From JANOYJ01 sp963792485 (lineage in GTDB: Bacteria > Pseudomonadota > Alphaproteobacteria > Rhizobiales > Rhizobiaceae), in assembly GCA_963792485.1 (NCBI GenBank), contig CAWBWL010000001.1, forward strand, positions 379,570-443,569: 64,000 bases of DNA. The letters run 5' to 3'. The position numbers and the translations under genes were made by a program. Positions 55,005 to 63,958 of the stretch are shown piece by piece. The notes under the pieces were generated by a model, which made no database searches, was not told where the DNA came from, and saw only the letters and a program-made list of their open reading frames with translations. The first letter of the stretch is position 1. Every line of letters starts with the position of its first letter.

Positions 55005-55621
55005 CCCACGCCGCGGTCCGAATCCGCCGCAGGATCTTCCGCCTTCACCTCGACGAGCTTCGGCCCGCCCTTGGCAACGCCCACCATCGCCGGGCGCAAG
55101 ACGCGCTCGCCAATGGCATAGCCCGCCTGGACGACCTGGACGACCGTGTTGTTCGGCACATCCGGGTTCGGCACTTCGAACATCGCCTGATGAAAGTTCG
55201 GGTCGAACTTCTGGCCCTGCGGCTCAAGCTTGTGCACGCCGTGGCGCTCGAGAGAGGCGATCAGCGAGCGCTCGGTCAGTTCAACGCCCTCAATCAGGTT
55301 CATCAGGCCCTTGTCATGGCCATCCCGCGCTTCCGGCGGCAAGGCCTCGAGCGCGCGGCGCAGATTGTCGGCAACGCCCAGCACATCGCGGGCAAAGCCG
55401 GAAACGGAATAGGCCTTGGCGTCGCGCACATCGCGCGCGGTGCGCATGCGCAGATTTTCCATTTCCGCCGCAAGGCGCAGCGAGCGGTCTTTCAGCTCGC
55501 TGTTTTCGGCGATCAGTTTTTCCATCGCGTCCAGGATGCGTTGCTCTTCGGAAACCTCGCTCTCGGCCTCCAGAAACAGTTCATCATCAGGCAGCGTGTC
55601 TTCCACGGACTTTTCGTTCAT
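55001..55621 (-). CDS. grpE: Nucleotide exchange factor GrpE
   Basis: GrpE releases ADP from DnaK. The 206-residue protein has an acidic N-terminus and long coiled coil (LDAMEKLIAENSELKDRSLR), followed by RMRTARDVRDAKAYSVSGFA and the beta domain VQVVQAGYAIGERVLRPAMV. hrcA, its usual partner, is not beside it in the window. It converges on the FAH-family gene. Confidence 0.95.
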   Translation of the reverse strand: MNEKSVEDTLPDDELFLEAESEVSEEQRILDAMEKLIAENSELKDRSLRLAAEMENLRMRTARDVRDAKAYSVSGFARDVLGVADNLRRALEALPPEARDGHDKGLMNLIEGVELTERSLIASLERHGVHKLEPQGQKFDPNFHQAMFEVPNPDVPNNTVVQVVQAGYAIGERVLRPAMVGVAKGGPKLVEVKAEDPAADSDRGVG

Positions 55622-55955
55622 GGGTTTTTTCCGTCGTCTTGTTCATTGAGTTGCAGCGCATATCGAGGTTTGCGCCGCAAAAATCAAGCCGCCCCCGGCA
55701 CTGCGCCTGCAATCGCCGCCATCTTTCTCTGCATGGCCGCCCGCCATTCGGCAATCCTGGGCGATTTCGGAGGAATTTCACACGCCTTCGCGCGACGGCA
55801 TGCAAATTTCGGCTTTCCATCGCCTTTCTTCGGTTGCTGTTCAGGACCTGTTAAACCAGGGGGCGCATCATCAACGCATTGTCCGCACTCACGCGGCAAT
55901 CGCGAAAAGGCCGCCGGCCACCGCGTTTAGCGCCATGTTTTATAAGGTGATCGCC
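55622..55955. other. Gap between grpE and a small conserved gene
   Basis: About 330 bases with no convincing gene. It should contain the grpE promoter on the reverse strand. The longest frame, 55684-55899 reverse, has no ribosome binding site and no recognisable similarity. Confidence 0.5.
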
Positions 55956-56165
55956 ATGATCGAACTCATCTTCTCGGCCTGCCTCGCCACCGCTCCGCAG
56001 CAGTGCAAGGACGTGCATCTGACCTTCAACGAGCCGGTCCCATCTCCGGTCATGTGCGCCCTGCTTGGCCAGGTCGAAATGGCCAAATGGATGGAAAGCC
56101 ACCCGAAATTCCGGCCGGGCCGCTTCAAATGCGTGCCGGTGGGATGGAGGGAAGTCGAAACCTGA
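55956..56165 (+). CDS. Small conserved protein of rhizobia, unknown function
   Basis: The 69-residue protein MIELIFSACLATAPQQCKDV... has two CxxxxxxC-spaced cysteines (SAC and QQC), a further MCALL cysteine and a FKCVPVG end. Proteins of this pattern (CKDVHLTF, EMAKWMESHP, KCVP) are widespread in Hyphomicrobiales but uncharacterised. AAGGTGA lies six bases before ATG 55956. The cysteine arrangement suggests an exported or redox-linked role, which is speculative. Confidence 0.75.
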   Translation: MIELIFSACLATAPQQCKDVHLTFNEPVPSPVMCALLGQVEMAKWMESHPKFRPGRFKCVPVGWREVET

Positions 56166-56224
56166 GCCGGCAAGTTTGTCCAGGAACTATCCGGGAAGGT
56201 GGAGTGTGGCAGGCAGGCGGGCCT

Positions 56225-57511
56225 CTAGCCCGGCTGATCAACCCGCCTGACCAGAAGCTTGTCAATGCGCCGTCCGTCCATATCGACCACTTCGAAACGA
56301 TAACCCATCGCCTCCGTCACGTCTCCGGTGGCAGGCAGGCGCTGCAGGAGATCGAGAAACAGCCCTGCGGCGGTGTCGTAGGACCGCCGCTCGGGCAGCT
56401 TCAGCCGGATAAGCTCAGCCATTTCATCAACCGGCATCCAGCCTGATATCAGCCAGGAGCCGTCTTCGCGCTCGACCGCCTCCGGCTCGTCATCATCCTC
56501 GTCGGCGCGGAATGATCCGGCGATGGCATCCAGAATGTCAGCCGGCGTGACCACGCCTTCGAAATGTCCGTATTCGTCATGGATCAGCGCAATCGGCACT
56601 TCCGCATCGCGCAGGTTCTTGAGAACGTCCAGCGCATCCACAACGTCGGGGATCATCCCGATCTTGTGGACATGATCACGGATGCGCAGCGGCTTTTTCG
56701 CCAAAAGCGCGGAAACAAGGTCCCGAATTTGGATGACGCCAATCACCGAATCCTGATTGCCTTCGCAGGCGAGCAACCTTGCATGCGTGGTGTCCTTCAG
56801 ACGCTCCAGCAGTTCCGCATCGCTCAGTGTCACATCAATCCACTCGACCTCCGAGCGCGGCGTCATGATCGCGCGCGCCGTGCGGTCGGACAGGCGCAGC
56901 ACGCCGGAAATCATCGCCCGCTCGTCCGCCTCAATCACGCCCGAATGCGCCGCCTCGGCGACAATTGTCTTGATCTCTTCTTCGGTCACAGAGCTGTCGG
57001 GCGAGACATGCAGGCCGAGCAGCCACATGATCCCTTGCGTCGACGTGTCGAGAAACCAGACGACCGGTGTCGTGATTTTGGACAAAATATACATGGGCGG
57101 CGCGACCAGGCAGGCAATGCTCTCCGGATCGCGCAGGGCAAACTGCTTGGGCACCAGTTCTCCAATAACGACAGACAGGAAGGTGATGGCGCTGATGACG
57201 CCGCCAAAGCCGAGCGGTTCCGCCAGCCAGTTCTCAACGCCAAGGCCCTTCAGCCAGGCCGAAACATACCCGCCCAGCGCGGCACCCGAAAACGCCCCCG
57301 CCAAGACACCAACCAGCGTAATGCCGATCTGCACGGTGGACAAAAACCTGCCGGGATTTTCATTAAGCGCCAGCGCCCGCCGCGCCCCGCGCACATGGTC
57401 ATTGGCCATATTCTTCAGCCGGATGCGCCGCGAAGACACAACCGCCAGCTCCGACAGCGCGAACACGCCATTCAGAAGAATGAGAAAGGCAACGATGAGA
57501 AGTTCAAACAA
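56225..57511 (-). CDS. CorC/HlyC family transporter-associated protein (DUF21-CBS)
   Basis: The 428-residue protein has a DUF21 membrane domain with four segments (LLIVAFLILLNGVFALSELA, ...FGGVISAITFLSVVIGELVP), two CBS domains (IMTPRSEVEWIDVTLSDAEL, LIHDEYGHFEGVVTPADIL) and a C-terminal CorC domain. Related proteins act in magnesium or cobalt efflux or homeostasis. Start is TTG 57511; no ATG is available in frame nearby. Confidence 0.88.
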   Translation of the reverse strand: MFELLIVAFLILLNGVFALSELAVVSSRRIRLKNMANDHVRGARRALALNENPGRFLSTVQIGITLVGVLAGAFSGAALGGYVSAWLKGLGVENWLAEPLGFGGVISAITFLSVVIGELVPKQFALRDPESIACLVAPPMYILSKITTPVVWFLDTSTQGIMWLLGLHVSPDSSVTEEEIKTIVAEAAHSGVIEADERAMISGVLRLSDRTARAIMTPRSEVEWIDVTLSDAELLERLKDTTHARLLACEGNQDSVIGVIQIRDLVSALLAKKPLRIRDHVHKIGMIPDVVDALDVLKNLRDAEVPIALIHDEYGHFEGVVTPADILDAIAGSFRADEDDDEPEAVEREDGSWLISGWMPVDEMAELIRLKLPERRSYDTAAGLFLDLLQRLPATGDVTEAMGYRFEVVDMDGRRIDKLLVRRVDQPG

Positions 57512-57586
57512 GGATGCGGCCCTGAATTCAGGCTCAGGGTCCTTCGGTTGGTCAGGGTGTGTGTTTGGGGCTTATTGGGGAGAAAA

Positions 57587-57820
57587 TCAACTCGGGTCTG
57601 GTTTGGACTTTGGAGAAACGCGCTGGAGCTCATCCGGGGCAAGCTCTCGCTTTTCAGCGGCTCGCTGGACGCGCGCAGCCTTGATTGGCGCCAGCCTTGC
57701 GTTGAGCGCCTCAACCATGGCGATTTTCTCGGCGAACGACCTTTTCGACGCAGCCGCCTTGCCCTTTGCCTTGCGGGCGAGCAGGTCGGAAATGTCGGGG
57801 TATTGAGGAAGAGAGTCCAC
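57587..57820 (-). CDS. Small protein, probable partner of the damaged nucleotidyltransferase-like gene
   Basis: This 77-residue basic protein has ISDLLARKAKGKAAASKRSF, AEKIAMVEALNARLAPIKAA. It resembles the short helical proteins encoded beside nucleotidyltransferase-fold genes in many bacteria, where such pairs are suspected toxin-antitoxin modules. It lies downstream of such a gene here, separated by the 143-base palindromic element. Function is inferred from context. Confidence 0.6.
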   Translation of the reverse strand: MDSLPQYPDISDLLARKAKGKAAASKRSFAEKIAMVEALNARLAPIKAARVQRAAEKRELAPDELQRVSPKSKPDPS

Positions 57821-57832
57821 TACTTCCGCCCA

Positions 57833-57975
57833 AGAGGCCGTTTGGAAACTCGGCTGGCCGAGTCATCTGGTGTGGTTTTCGAGAACCGGAGCGGAGCGAA
57901 CTCAAGTTCGTGAGCACCGGAAGCGCAGAAAATCCCATCAGATGGCCTGTCAGGCGGGGTTTCCAAACGGACTCT
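57833..57975. repeat. 143-base palindromic (MITE-like) element with 17-base terminal inverted repeats
   Basis: Ends AGAGGCCGTTTGGAAAC (57833-57849) and GTTTCCAAACGGACTCT (57959-57975) are inverted with one mismatch. Inside, CATCTGGTGTGGTTTTC pairs with GAAAATCCCATCAGATG, and two ACCGGAG/CACCGGAAG-type arms surround a GAACTCAAGTTC core, so the whole could form one long stem. A 19-base copy of its left end occurs in the end of lspA (27608-27626). It lies between a nucleotidyltransferase-like remnant and its partner and carries no open frame for a transposase. Confidence 0.75.
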
Positions 57976-58540
57976 AAGTAAATTCATTCGTCAGGCCCAA
58001 CCTCTGGCAGCATTGCGCCCATTTCAACAGCAATTCGTGCCGACCAAGTATATCACAAAAGCGCTGCTTGTCGAAAGCGCTCTCACCGACAAACTGGGAT
58101 ATGCGGATCATGTCTTTTGGCCTGCCGACTTTCAAAGCAATAGCCATAATGTGTTCAGCCGAAAGAAGGCGGGTTGAAACCGGCTGTTCGCCGAGGGTCA
58201 CTTCCAATTCAATGGCCGGAGCCTCTTTCAGCGCTTCCACGTCCAATCCATCGGCTATTGGCAAGAATTGCACCGGCCATCCGGCGTGACAATTCCTTCG
58301 TGACGCCATTCTGTGAACCCTCGCGCAGTCAGATAATCGAAAATCGGCCCCAAGCTGACCAGCCCGGTCAAAGGGCCCGCGGCGCGGTTCTCAAACGAAA
58401 TCAGAATGTTCAGATCGTCGGTGGAGGACGCTTCGACATAATAGATAGAAAGCGGCGACTGCGCCGCCAATCGCATAGCTCTCGATGACGGAACTTCTGA
58501 CCATGTCATTGAGGACGTCGATTGTCTGCTTCATCGCCAT
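57974..58540 (-). pseudogene. Nucleotidyltransferase-like (AbiEii/DUF6036-type) toxin-antitoxin gene, frameshifted
   Basis: ATG 58540 opens QTIDVLNDMVRSSVIESYAI, GGAVAAFY, then EASSTDDLNILISFENRA, where GG and the acidic DDLNI pattern suit the minimal nucleotidyltransferase fold, followed by GWPVQFLPIADGLDVEALKE and SAEHIMAIALKVGRPKDMIR. One +1 and one -1 shift (near 58445 and 58287) are needed; net length is 188 residues. The stop TAG at 57974-57976 is supplied partly by the end of the palindromic element. A partner small protein follows. Confidence 0.65.
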
Positions 58541-58728
58541 TGTCGAGTTTATCTCCATTCAATTCCGGCGAGTGTGCTTTTCCTGCGCGCGCTGTTTAGC
58601 CGAAGTCGTCCATTCTTTATTCAGCCGGCGTGAGTTGATGGTCAAGTGTCGATGGTGTCCTCACCCGATTGCGCCGCCCGCCCATCAAAGCTAGAAGCCG
58701 CCAACACTCGAATCCGACGGACTGCCAC

Positions 58729-60323
58729 ATGACCGCCAAACTCCGGGAGGAAGTCTCCCGCCGCCGCACTTTCGCGATTATCGCCCATCCGGACGCGGGC
58801 AAGACCACGCTGACGGAAAAGCTGCTGCTGTTCGGCGGCGCGATCCAGCTTGCAGGCGAGGTGAAGGCCAAGAAGGACCGGATCAACACCCGCTCCGACT
58901 GGATGGCCATTGAGCGCGAGCGCGGCATTTCCGTGGTCACCTCGGTGATGACGTTCGAATATGAGGACGCAATCTTCAACCTCCTCGACACGCCCGGCCA
59001 TGAGGATTTCGCCGACGATACCTACCGCACGCTTTCCGCCGTGGACTCGGCCGTCATGGTCATCGACGGGGCAAAGGGCATCGAGCCGCGCACTTTGAAA
59101 CTCTTCGAAGTCTGCCGGATGCGCGACATCCCGATTGTCACCTTCATCAACAAGATGGACCGCGAGGCGCGCGATCCGTTTGATATTCTGGACGAGATAG
59201 AGCAGAAGCTGGCGCTGGACACGGCCCCGGTCAACTGGCCCATCGGCATGGGCAAGAATTTCGGCGGGACCTACAAGCTCAATGACAACACCGTCCGCCA
59301 GCGCGACGCGGATGCGGATGCGGTTAAGGTGAACGGCCCGGAAAGCGAACATGCGGCAGGGCTTCTGCCCGAAAATGAGCGCGCCGCCTTTATCGAAAGC
59401 TGCTCGCTTGCCAAGGAGCTGTGCAAGCCGTTCGACAGGAAGTCGTTCATGGAAGGCCATTTGACGCCGGTTTATTTCGGCTCGGCGCTGAAGAATTTCG
59501 GCGTGCGTGACCTCATTAACGCGCTCGCCGATTTCGGCCCGCCGCCGCGCGACCAGGAGGCGGATACGCGCATCATCCATGCGACGGAAGAAAAAATGAG
59601 TGCCTTCGTCTTCAAGATCCAGGCCAATATGGACCCGAACCACCGCGACCGCATCGCCTTTGTGCGCGTCTGCTCCGGCACGCTGGAGCGCGGCATGAAG
59701 GCGAAGCTCGTCCGCACCGGCAAGCCGATGGGGCTCAGCGCTCCGCAGTTTTTCTTCGCCCGCTCGCGCCAGATTGCCGACGAGGCCTATGCTGGGGACG
59801 TGGTGGGCATTCCGAACCATGGCACGCTGCGCATTGGCGACACGTTGACCGAAGGCGAGGATTTCCTCTTCCGCGGCGTGCCCAATTTCGCCCCGGAAAT
59901 CCTGCGCCGCGTGCGGCTGGACGACGCGATGAAGGCAAAGAAGCTGAAGGAGGCGCTGGCGCAGATGGCCGAGGAAGGCGTGGTGCAGCTGTTCTCGCCT
60001 GAAGACGGCTCGCCCGCCATTGTGGGCGTAGTCGGCGCGCTGCAGCTGGATGTGCTTCAGCAACGCCTGCAGATCGAATACTCTCTGCCGACCGGCTTTG
60101 AAATGTCCCGCTTTTCGATCTGCCGCTGGATATCAGCCGATGACCGCGCCGAGCTGCATCGTTTCATGGAACTCATCGCGGCGACATGGCCCGCGACCTT
60201 GACGGCGATCCGGTGTTCCTGGCGCAAAATTCCTATTCGCTGAATTATGAAGCCGAGCGCTGGAAAGCCATCCGCTTTGCCACGATCAAGGATTATCAGG
60301 TGCGCGGGGCGAAGGCGGCGTGA
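58729..60323 (+). pseudogene. prfC: Peptide chain release factor RF3, one base missing near the end
   Basis: RF3 is the GTPase that removes RF1/RF2 from ribosomes. ATG 58729 gives TFAIIAHPDAGKTTLTEKLL (G1), DTPGHEDFADDTYR (G3), FINKMDREARDPF (G4) and the C-terminal domains. At about 60170-60180 the frame slips; the other frame, GDMARDLDGDPVFLAQNSYS and on to GAKAA with TGA at 60321, completes a normal 531-residue RF3. One missing base (GCGG run) explains it. prfC is often non-essential, so a true mutation is also possible. Confidence 0.87.
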
Positions 60324-60364
60324 GCCAGCTGATGTGCCTTGAGGAAAACACCAAAATAGTCAAT

Positions 60365-60406
60365 AAAGTAGGGAATATTGATTTCTACCTACTTTTTCGG
60401 TATTCT
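60365..60406 (+). promoter_or_regulatory. Promoter and operator of the VapBC module
   Basis: A sigma-70-type promoter fits TTGATT (60378-60383) and TATTCT (60401-60406) with a 17-base spacer, 14 bases before the ATG at 60421. A perfect inverted repeat AAAGTAGG (60365-60372) and CCTACTTT (60388-60395) overlaps it and is a good candidate operator for VapB autorepression. Confidence 0.7.
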
Positions 60407-60420
60407 AGGTAACTCTAAGA

Positions 60421-60690
60421 ATGGAGACTGCTGTGGGATTGTTTGATGCGAAGACGTCGCTCAAAGGGCAAGTCACGGTACCCGCAGAGGTGCGGCGGCT
60501 GATTGGTCTTGAGGCAGGCGGCAAAGTTCAGTTTCAGACTGAGACGGACGGACGCGTTTATGTGACGGCCAAGAAGCGCAGTATCAAAGCTCTCCGTGGG
60601 CTGGTTCCGCCGCCTGCGGTTACGGTCGATGTCAAGGCTGCGATCTCGGCTGAGACGGCAAGGCGCAACCGTGCGGGAGCCGAAATTTGA
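60421..60690 (+). CDS. vapB: VapB-like antitoxin (AbrB/SpoVT family)
   Basis: The 89-residue protein has an N-terminal AbrB-type DNA-binding domain (FDAKTSLKGQVTVPAEVRRL) and a C-terminal tail that should bind the toxin. It starts at ATG 60421. Its stop overlaps the toxin start (TTGA at 60687-60690), indicating translational coupling. Confidence 0.85.
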   Translation: METAVGLFDAKTSLKGQVTVPAEVRRLIGLEAGGKVQFQTETDGRVYVTAKKRSIKALRGLVPPPAVTVDVKAAISAETARRNRAGAEI

Positions 60691-61100
60691 TCGGCGTCGA
60701 CACGAATGTGCTCGTGCGCTACATTTTGAATGACGATCCGGTCTGGTCTGCGCCAGCCCAGTCCTTCATTGACGATGACTGCACAATTGACCGTCCGGGC
60801 TTTGTCAATCTCGTTGTCCTGGTGGAACTGATCTGGGTGCTGAAGCAAACTCCGGGCTGGGGCAAGGATGAAATATGCACAGTGATCGGCGAGTTCCTCC
60901 TGGCGGACAACCTCGTGCTTGAGCAGCCGCTTCTTGTCTCCGCCGCGCTGAGTTCATTCAAGGAAAGCGGTGCTGATTTCGCTGACTTCATCATTGCGGC
61001 GATAAACCAATCCGCAGGCGCAAACCCCACTGTGACGATCGACAAGAACGCCGCCAAGGAGGCGGGTTTTGCCAGGCTTTCCCGGAAATCAAAGCGGTGA
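60687..61100 (+). CDS. vapC: VapC-like PIN-domain toxin
   Basis: This 137-residue PIN-domain ribonuclease has the conserved acidic residues: IGVDTNVLVRYILNDD (first Asp), VELIWVL (Glu) and ADFADFIIAA (Asp pair). VapC toxins cleave tRNA or rRNA. The start is TTG 60687, inside the antitoxin stop. Both genes are intact, unlike the other two toxin-antitoxin-like loci in the window. Confidence 0.87.
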   Translation: MIGVDTNVLVRYILNDDPVWSAPAQSFIDDDCTIDRPGFVNLVVLVELIWVLKQTPGWGKDEICTVIGEFLLADNLVLEQPLLVSAALSSFKESGADFADFIIAAINQSAGANPTVTIDKNAAKEAGFARLSRKSKR

Positions 61101-61126
61101 TGCGAAGCGGCGGAGTCGCCTGATCC

Positions 61127-62311
61127 ATGAAGTCAGATAACTACAACACCGTCATCATCGGCGCGGGCGCTGCCGGGATGATGGCCGCTGCCGAGGCCGG
61201 CAAGCGCGGCCGCACGGTCTTGCTCGTCGACCATGCCAAATCCGCCGGCGAGAAAATCCGCATATCCGGCGGCGGGCGCTGCAATTTCACCAATGTGCAT
61301 GCGAGCCCCAAGCAGTTTCTCTCGGAAAATCCGCATTTCTGCATTTCCGCGCTGAAGCGCTTTACCGCCCGCGATTTCATCAAGCGCATCGAGGCGCGCG
61401 GCATTGCCTATCACGAGAAGACACTTGGCCAGCTGTTCTGTGATGGCCCGTCGCAGCAGGTCATAGACCTGCTGCTCGATGACCTCGCCGCCGCGCATGT
61501 AACGCTGAGCCTCGAAACCGAAGTCCATGAGATCACCAAGACCGAAAGCGGCTTCGCTCTGCGTCTCTCCACTGGTCCTGTGACCTGCCAAAGCCTGGTC
61601 ATTGCGACCGGCGGCAAGTCGATCCCGAAAATGGGCGCGACAGCATTTGGGTATCGCGTGGCGGAGCAGTTCGGCCTGCGGGTGACGGAAACCCGCCCCG
61701 CCCTTGTTCCGCTGACATTTGAGCCGATGATGCTGGACCGGCTGAAAGGCCTGTCAGGCGTCAGCGCGGAGGCAATCGTCAGCCATGGCAAGACGAAATT
61801 CCGCGAGGCGCTGCTGTTTACCCATCGCGGACTGTCCGGTCCGGCAATTCTTCAGATCTCCAGTTTTTGGCGCGAAGGCGACGAGATCGGGATCAATCTG
61901 GCGCCAGAGCTGAACACATACGAAATCCTGCGCGCAGCGCGGCAGGCAAGCGGAAAACAGGAGCCGCAAACGGTGCTCGCGCAATTCCTGCCCAAAGCGC
62001 TTGCGCAGTTCACCGCCGCCAGCACGGGCGTTACGGGAAATCTCGCCGATTGCTCCGACAAGAAACTCTCGGCGCTGGCCGAGGCGGTGAATGCATGGCG
62101 CATCAAGCCATCCGGCTCGGAAGGCTACCGGACCGCCGAAGTGACGCTCGGCGGCGTTTTGACCGATGAACTCGACCAGAAGACCATGCAGTCGAAAGAC
62201 GTGCCGGGCCTCTTTTTCGTCGGCGAATGCGTGGACGTGACCGGCTGGCTTGGCGGGTATAATTTCCAATGGGCCTGGTCGAGCGGCTGGGTCGCGGGGC
62301 AGGCGGTTTAG
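61127..62311 (+). CDS. Flavoprotein of the HI0933/BaiN family
   Basis: The 394-residue protein has an FAD-binding motif VIIGAGAAGMMAAAEAGKRG, the family signature SGGGRCNFTN near residue 45-55, and the C-terminal FAD-contact GLFFVGECVDVTGWLGGYNF. It is an NAD(P)/FAD-dependent oxidoreductase; the substrate in most bacteria is unknown. It ends 4 bases into the convergent marR stop. Confidence 0.9.
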   Translation: MKSDNYNTVIIGAGAAGMMAAAEAGKRGRTVLLVDHAKSAGEKIRISGGGRCNFTNVHASPKQFLSENPHFCISALKRFTARDFIKRIEARGIAYHEKTLGQLFCDGPSQQVIDLLLDDLAAAHVTLSLETEVHEITKTESGFALRLSTGPVTCQSLVIATGGKSIPKMGATAFGYRVAEQFGLRVTETRPALVPLTFEPMMLDRLKGLSGVSAEAIVSHGKTKFREALLFTHRGLSGPAILQISSFWREGDEIGINLAPELNTYEILRAARQASGKQEPQTVLAQFLPKALAQFTAASTGVTGNLADCSDKKLSALAEAVNAWRIKPSGSEGYRTAEVTLGGVLTDELDQKTMQSKDVPGLFFVGECVDVTGWLGGYNFQWAWSSGWVAGQAV

Positions 62312-62754
62312 TCCCGCGCCTCGTCAAGCACCTGCCGCACTTTGCGCAAATGCGGGATCAGGGATTTGAGAAACTCTGGATCGAGCTTTTCCATGATTGG
62401 CCGGAATGCCGGACCGACACTGCTGATCGCCTCGTCACGAAAGGCACGGCCTTCGGGCGTAAGGTACGCAAGTTTGGATCGCCCGTCTTCAGGATTTGGC
62501 TGAAGGCGGATGAACCCGGCCCTTTCCAACACACCAAGCGAATGGGTCATGGTCGCCTTGGTCAGCTGAAACGCGCTGGCGAGTTGCACCGGGGTGCGCC
62601 CGTCGCCAAGGCGCACCATGTGATTGAGGATCGAAAAATGCGCGACATGCACCCCGCCCGGCAAAGTCCGGCTGAAGAGCGCCGATGAAAGCTGGGAAAT
62701 AATCCCGATTTCATTGAAGAACTCAAAAAGCGGCGGGGAGTTTGTGTCACTCAC
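62308..62754 (-). CDS. MarR-family regulator
   Basis: The 148-residue protein has a winged helix (RTPVQLASAFQLTKATMTHS and FIRLQPNPEDGRSKLAYLTP) typical of MarR. It lies 6 bases downstream of the nitroreductase-like gene on the same strand, so the two are co-transcribed. TAG-TGATATCA-CTA-type palindromes before the operon are its likely sites. Confidence 0.9.
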   Translation of the reverse strand: MSDTNSPPLFEFFNEIGIISQLSSALFSRTLPGGVHVAHFSILNHMVRLGDGRTPVQLASAFQLTKATMTHSLGVLERAGFIRLQPNPEDGRSKLAYLTPEGRAFRDEAISSVGPAFRPIMEKLDPEFLKSLIPHLRKVRQVLDEARD

Positions 62755-62760
62755 AAATGG

Positions 62761-63909
62761 TCAAACCTTTAAGATTTTCGCCTCGAGCGGCCAGCGCGGG
62801 CTTGCCGGTACACTGGGACCATAGCCCAGACGCGACAGCATTTGAACAGTGCCGCCCTGCGGCGCAAACCTTGCGTGGACGGCTTTATAGATTTCCGCCA
62901 TTTCGGGATATTCCTGCAAAGCTTGGCTGAGTGGCTGAAAGCCAATGCCTTGGGCCGTAGCCGCCAGATTGACCCGCACCCAATCGCGCCCCGAGGCGAT
63001 CTGGTCTTCGCGGCTGTTGCCCTTGGTCACCATCCAGATATGCCCCATAGCCGTCTGCGCGTTCTCCATGACCGCCGAGACACCTTGGGCATATGAGGTG
63101 GAATTCCGGTCCATCACAACGGCGCGGTCGAACTGGCCGATGAATGCGAGTGATTCAAACAGCACGCCGGAAAAATCAATACCGTCCGGGTTAGCTTCGA
63201 TTTCAGTTTTGCCGATACGGAACAGGTCCACGCTTTCCTTGTAGGTGTGCGGCGTATCTATCTCGATCTGCAACGCTTGCGTGGTCAGGGCCCGCAGTTC
63301 CGCCACTGACTTTTCGTCAAGAGAGCCCGCAAGGCTGGTTCCGTTCTGGCCGGAAGCAATCATTGCATCGAGGGCAGACTGTGGGACAGTTTTAGTCATG
63401 TCGAAGGGCTCTTTCAGCGTGCGGCGCTGCATGACATGTGCAAAGAGCGGATCAGACTTGACGGCGGCATCCTCGGCAAAGGTTGCGATTGCGACGGGCG
63501 CCTTTGTCAATCTCCCGGCATCGCCTCCTTCGGGAAACAGATTCAGGTCCACGCGATAGCCCTGTTCCGCCGCGGCCATAACCATGACCTCCAGAAAGCA
63601 TCCAAGACCAATGGTAATCTGGCGGTTCAAAGGATCTGTGTGAGGCAGAAGTTTTTCAGTATCAACGAAAAGAGTGACCTGATTGTCAGTAGACAGATCA
63701 ACCAGCCAAGGCTGGCGGTTGTGCGGATTTGGGGCCAGAATTGCGTATGAAAGCGCACGCTGGCGCGGCTCCCTGTAAAGCGAACCTGCCCGATCCCAAG
63801 GCAGCAATGCCTGTGTTGGCATGCGTGTCGCCGCGAATGTTCCGAACGAAGCGCCCGCGGCAAGAACGGTCCCGCCGCTCAGAAGCTTGATAAATCGACG
63901 CCGTTGCAT
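62761..63909 (-). CDS. Tat-exported nitroreductase-family (Acg-like) protein
   Basis: The 382-residue protein begins with a Tat-type signal (MQRRRFIKLLSGGTVLAAGA with RRRFIK) and continues into a nitroreductase-like fold (ILAPNPHNRQPWLVDLSTDN; FLEVMVMAAAEQGYRVDL). Such Acg-like proteins carry FMN in part of the family. Export to the periplasm and control by the adjacent MarR gene suggest a role in redox or xenobiotic stress. Start ATG 63909 fits the signal peptide. Confidence 0.82.
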   Translation of the reverse strand: MQRRRFIKLLSGGTVLAAGASFGTFAATRMPTQALLPWDRAGSLYREPRQRALSYAILAPNPHNRQPWLVDLSTDNQVTLFVDTEKLLPHTDPLNRQITIGLGCFLEVMVMAAAEQGYRVDLNLFPEGGDAGRLTKAPVAIATFAEDAAVKSDPLFAHVMQRRTLKEPFDMTKTVPQSALDAMIASGQNGTSLAGSLDEKSVAELRALTTQALQIEIDTPHTYKESVDLFRIGKTEIEANPDGIDFSGVLFESLAFIGQFDRAVVMDRNSTSYAQGVSAVMENAQTAMGHIWMVTKGNSREDQIASGRDWVRVNLAATAQGIGFQPLSQALQEYPEMAEIYKAVHARFAPQGGTVQMLSRLGYGPSVPASPRWPLEAKILKV

Positions 63910-63921
63910 TTGTCTCTCCTA

Positions 63922-63958
63922 TAGTTTGATATCATACTACATATGATTAGATATCTAA
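63922..63958. promoter_or_regulatory. Tandem MarR-type palindromes
   Basis: TAGTTTGATATCATACTA (63922-63939, one mismatch) and TTAGATATCTAA (63947-63958, perfect) lie just upstream of the Tat-nitroreductase start; both have a TAG...GATATC...CTA core. They are likely operators of the MarR protein encoded at the operon end. Confidence 0.7.

Noticed and set aside
58642..60063. A 473-residue reverse frame
   Set aside because: Antisense to prfC, with Arg/His/Ala-rich shadow composition.
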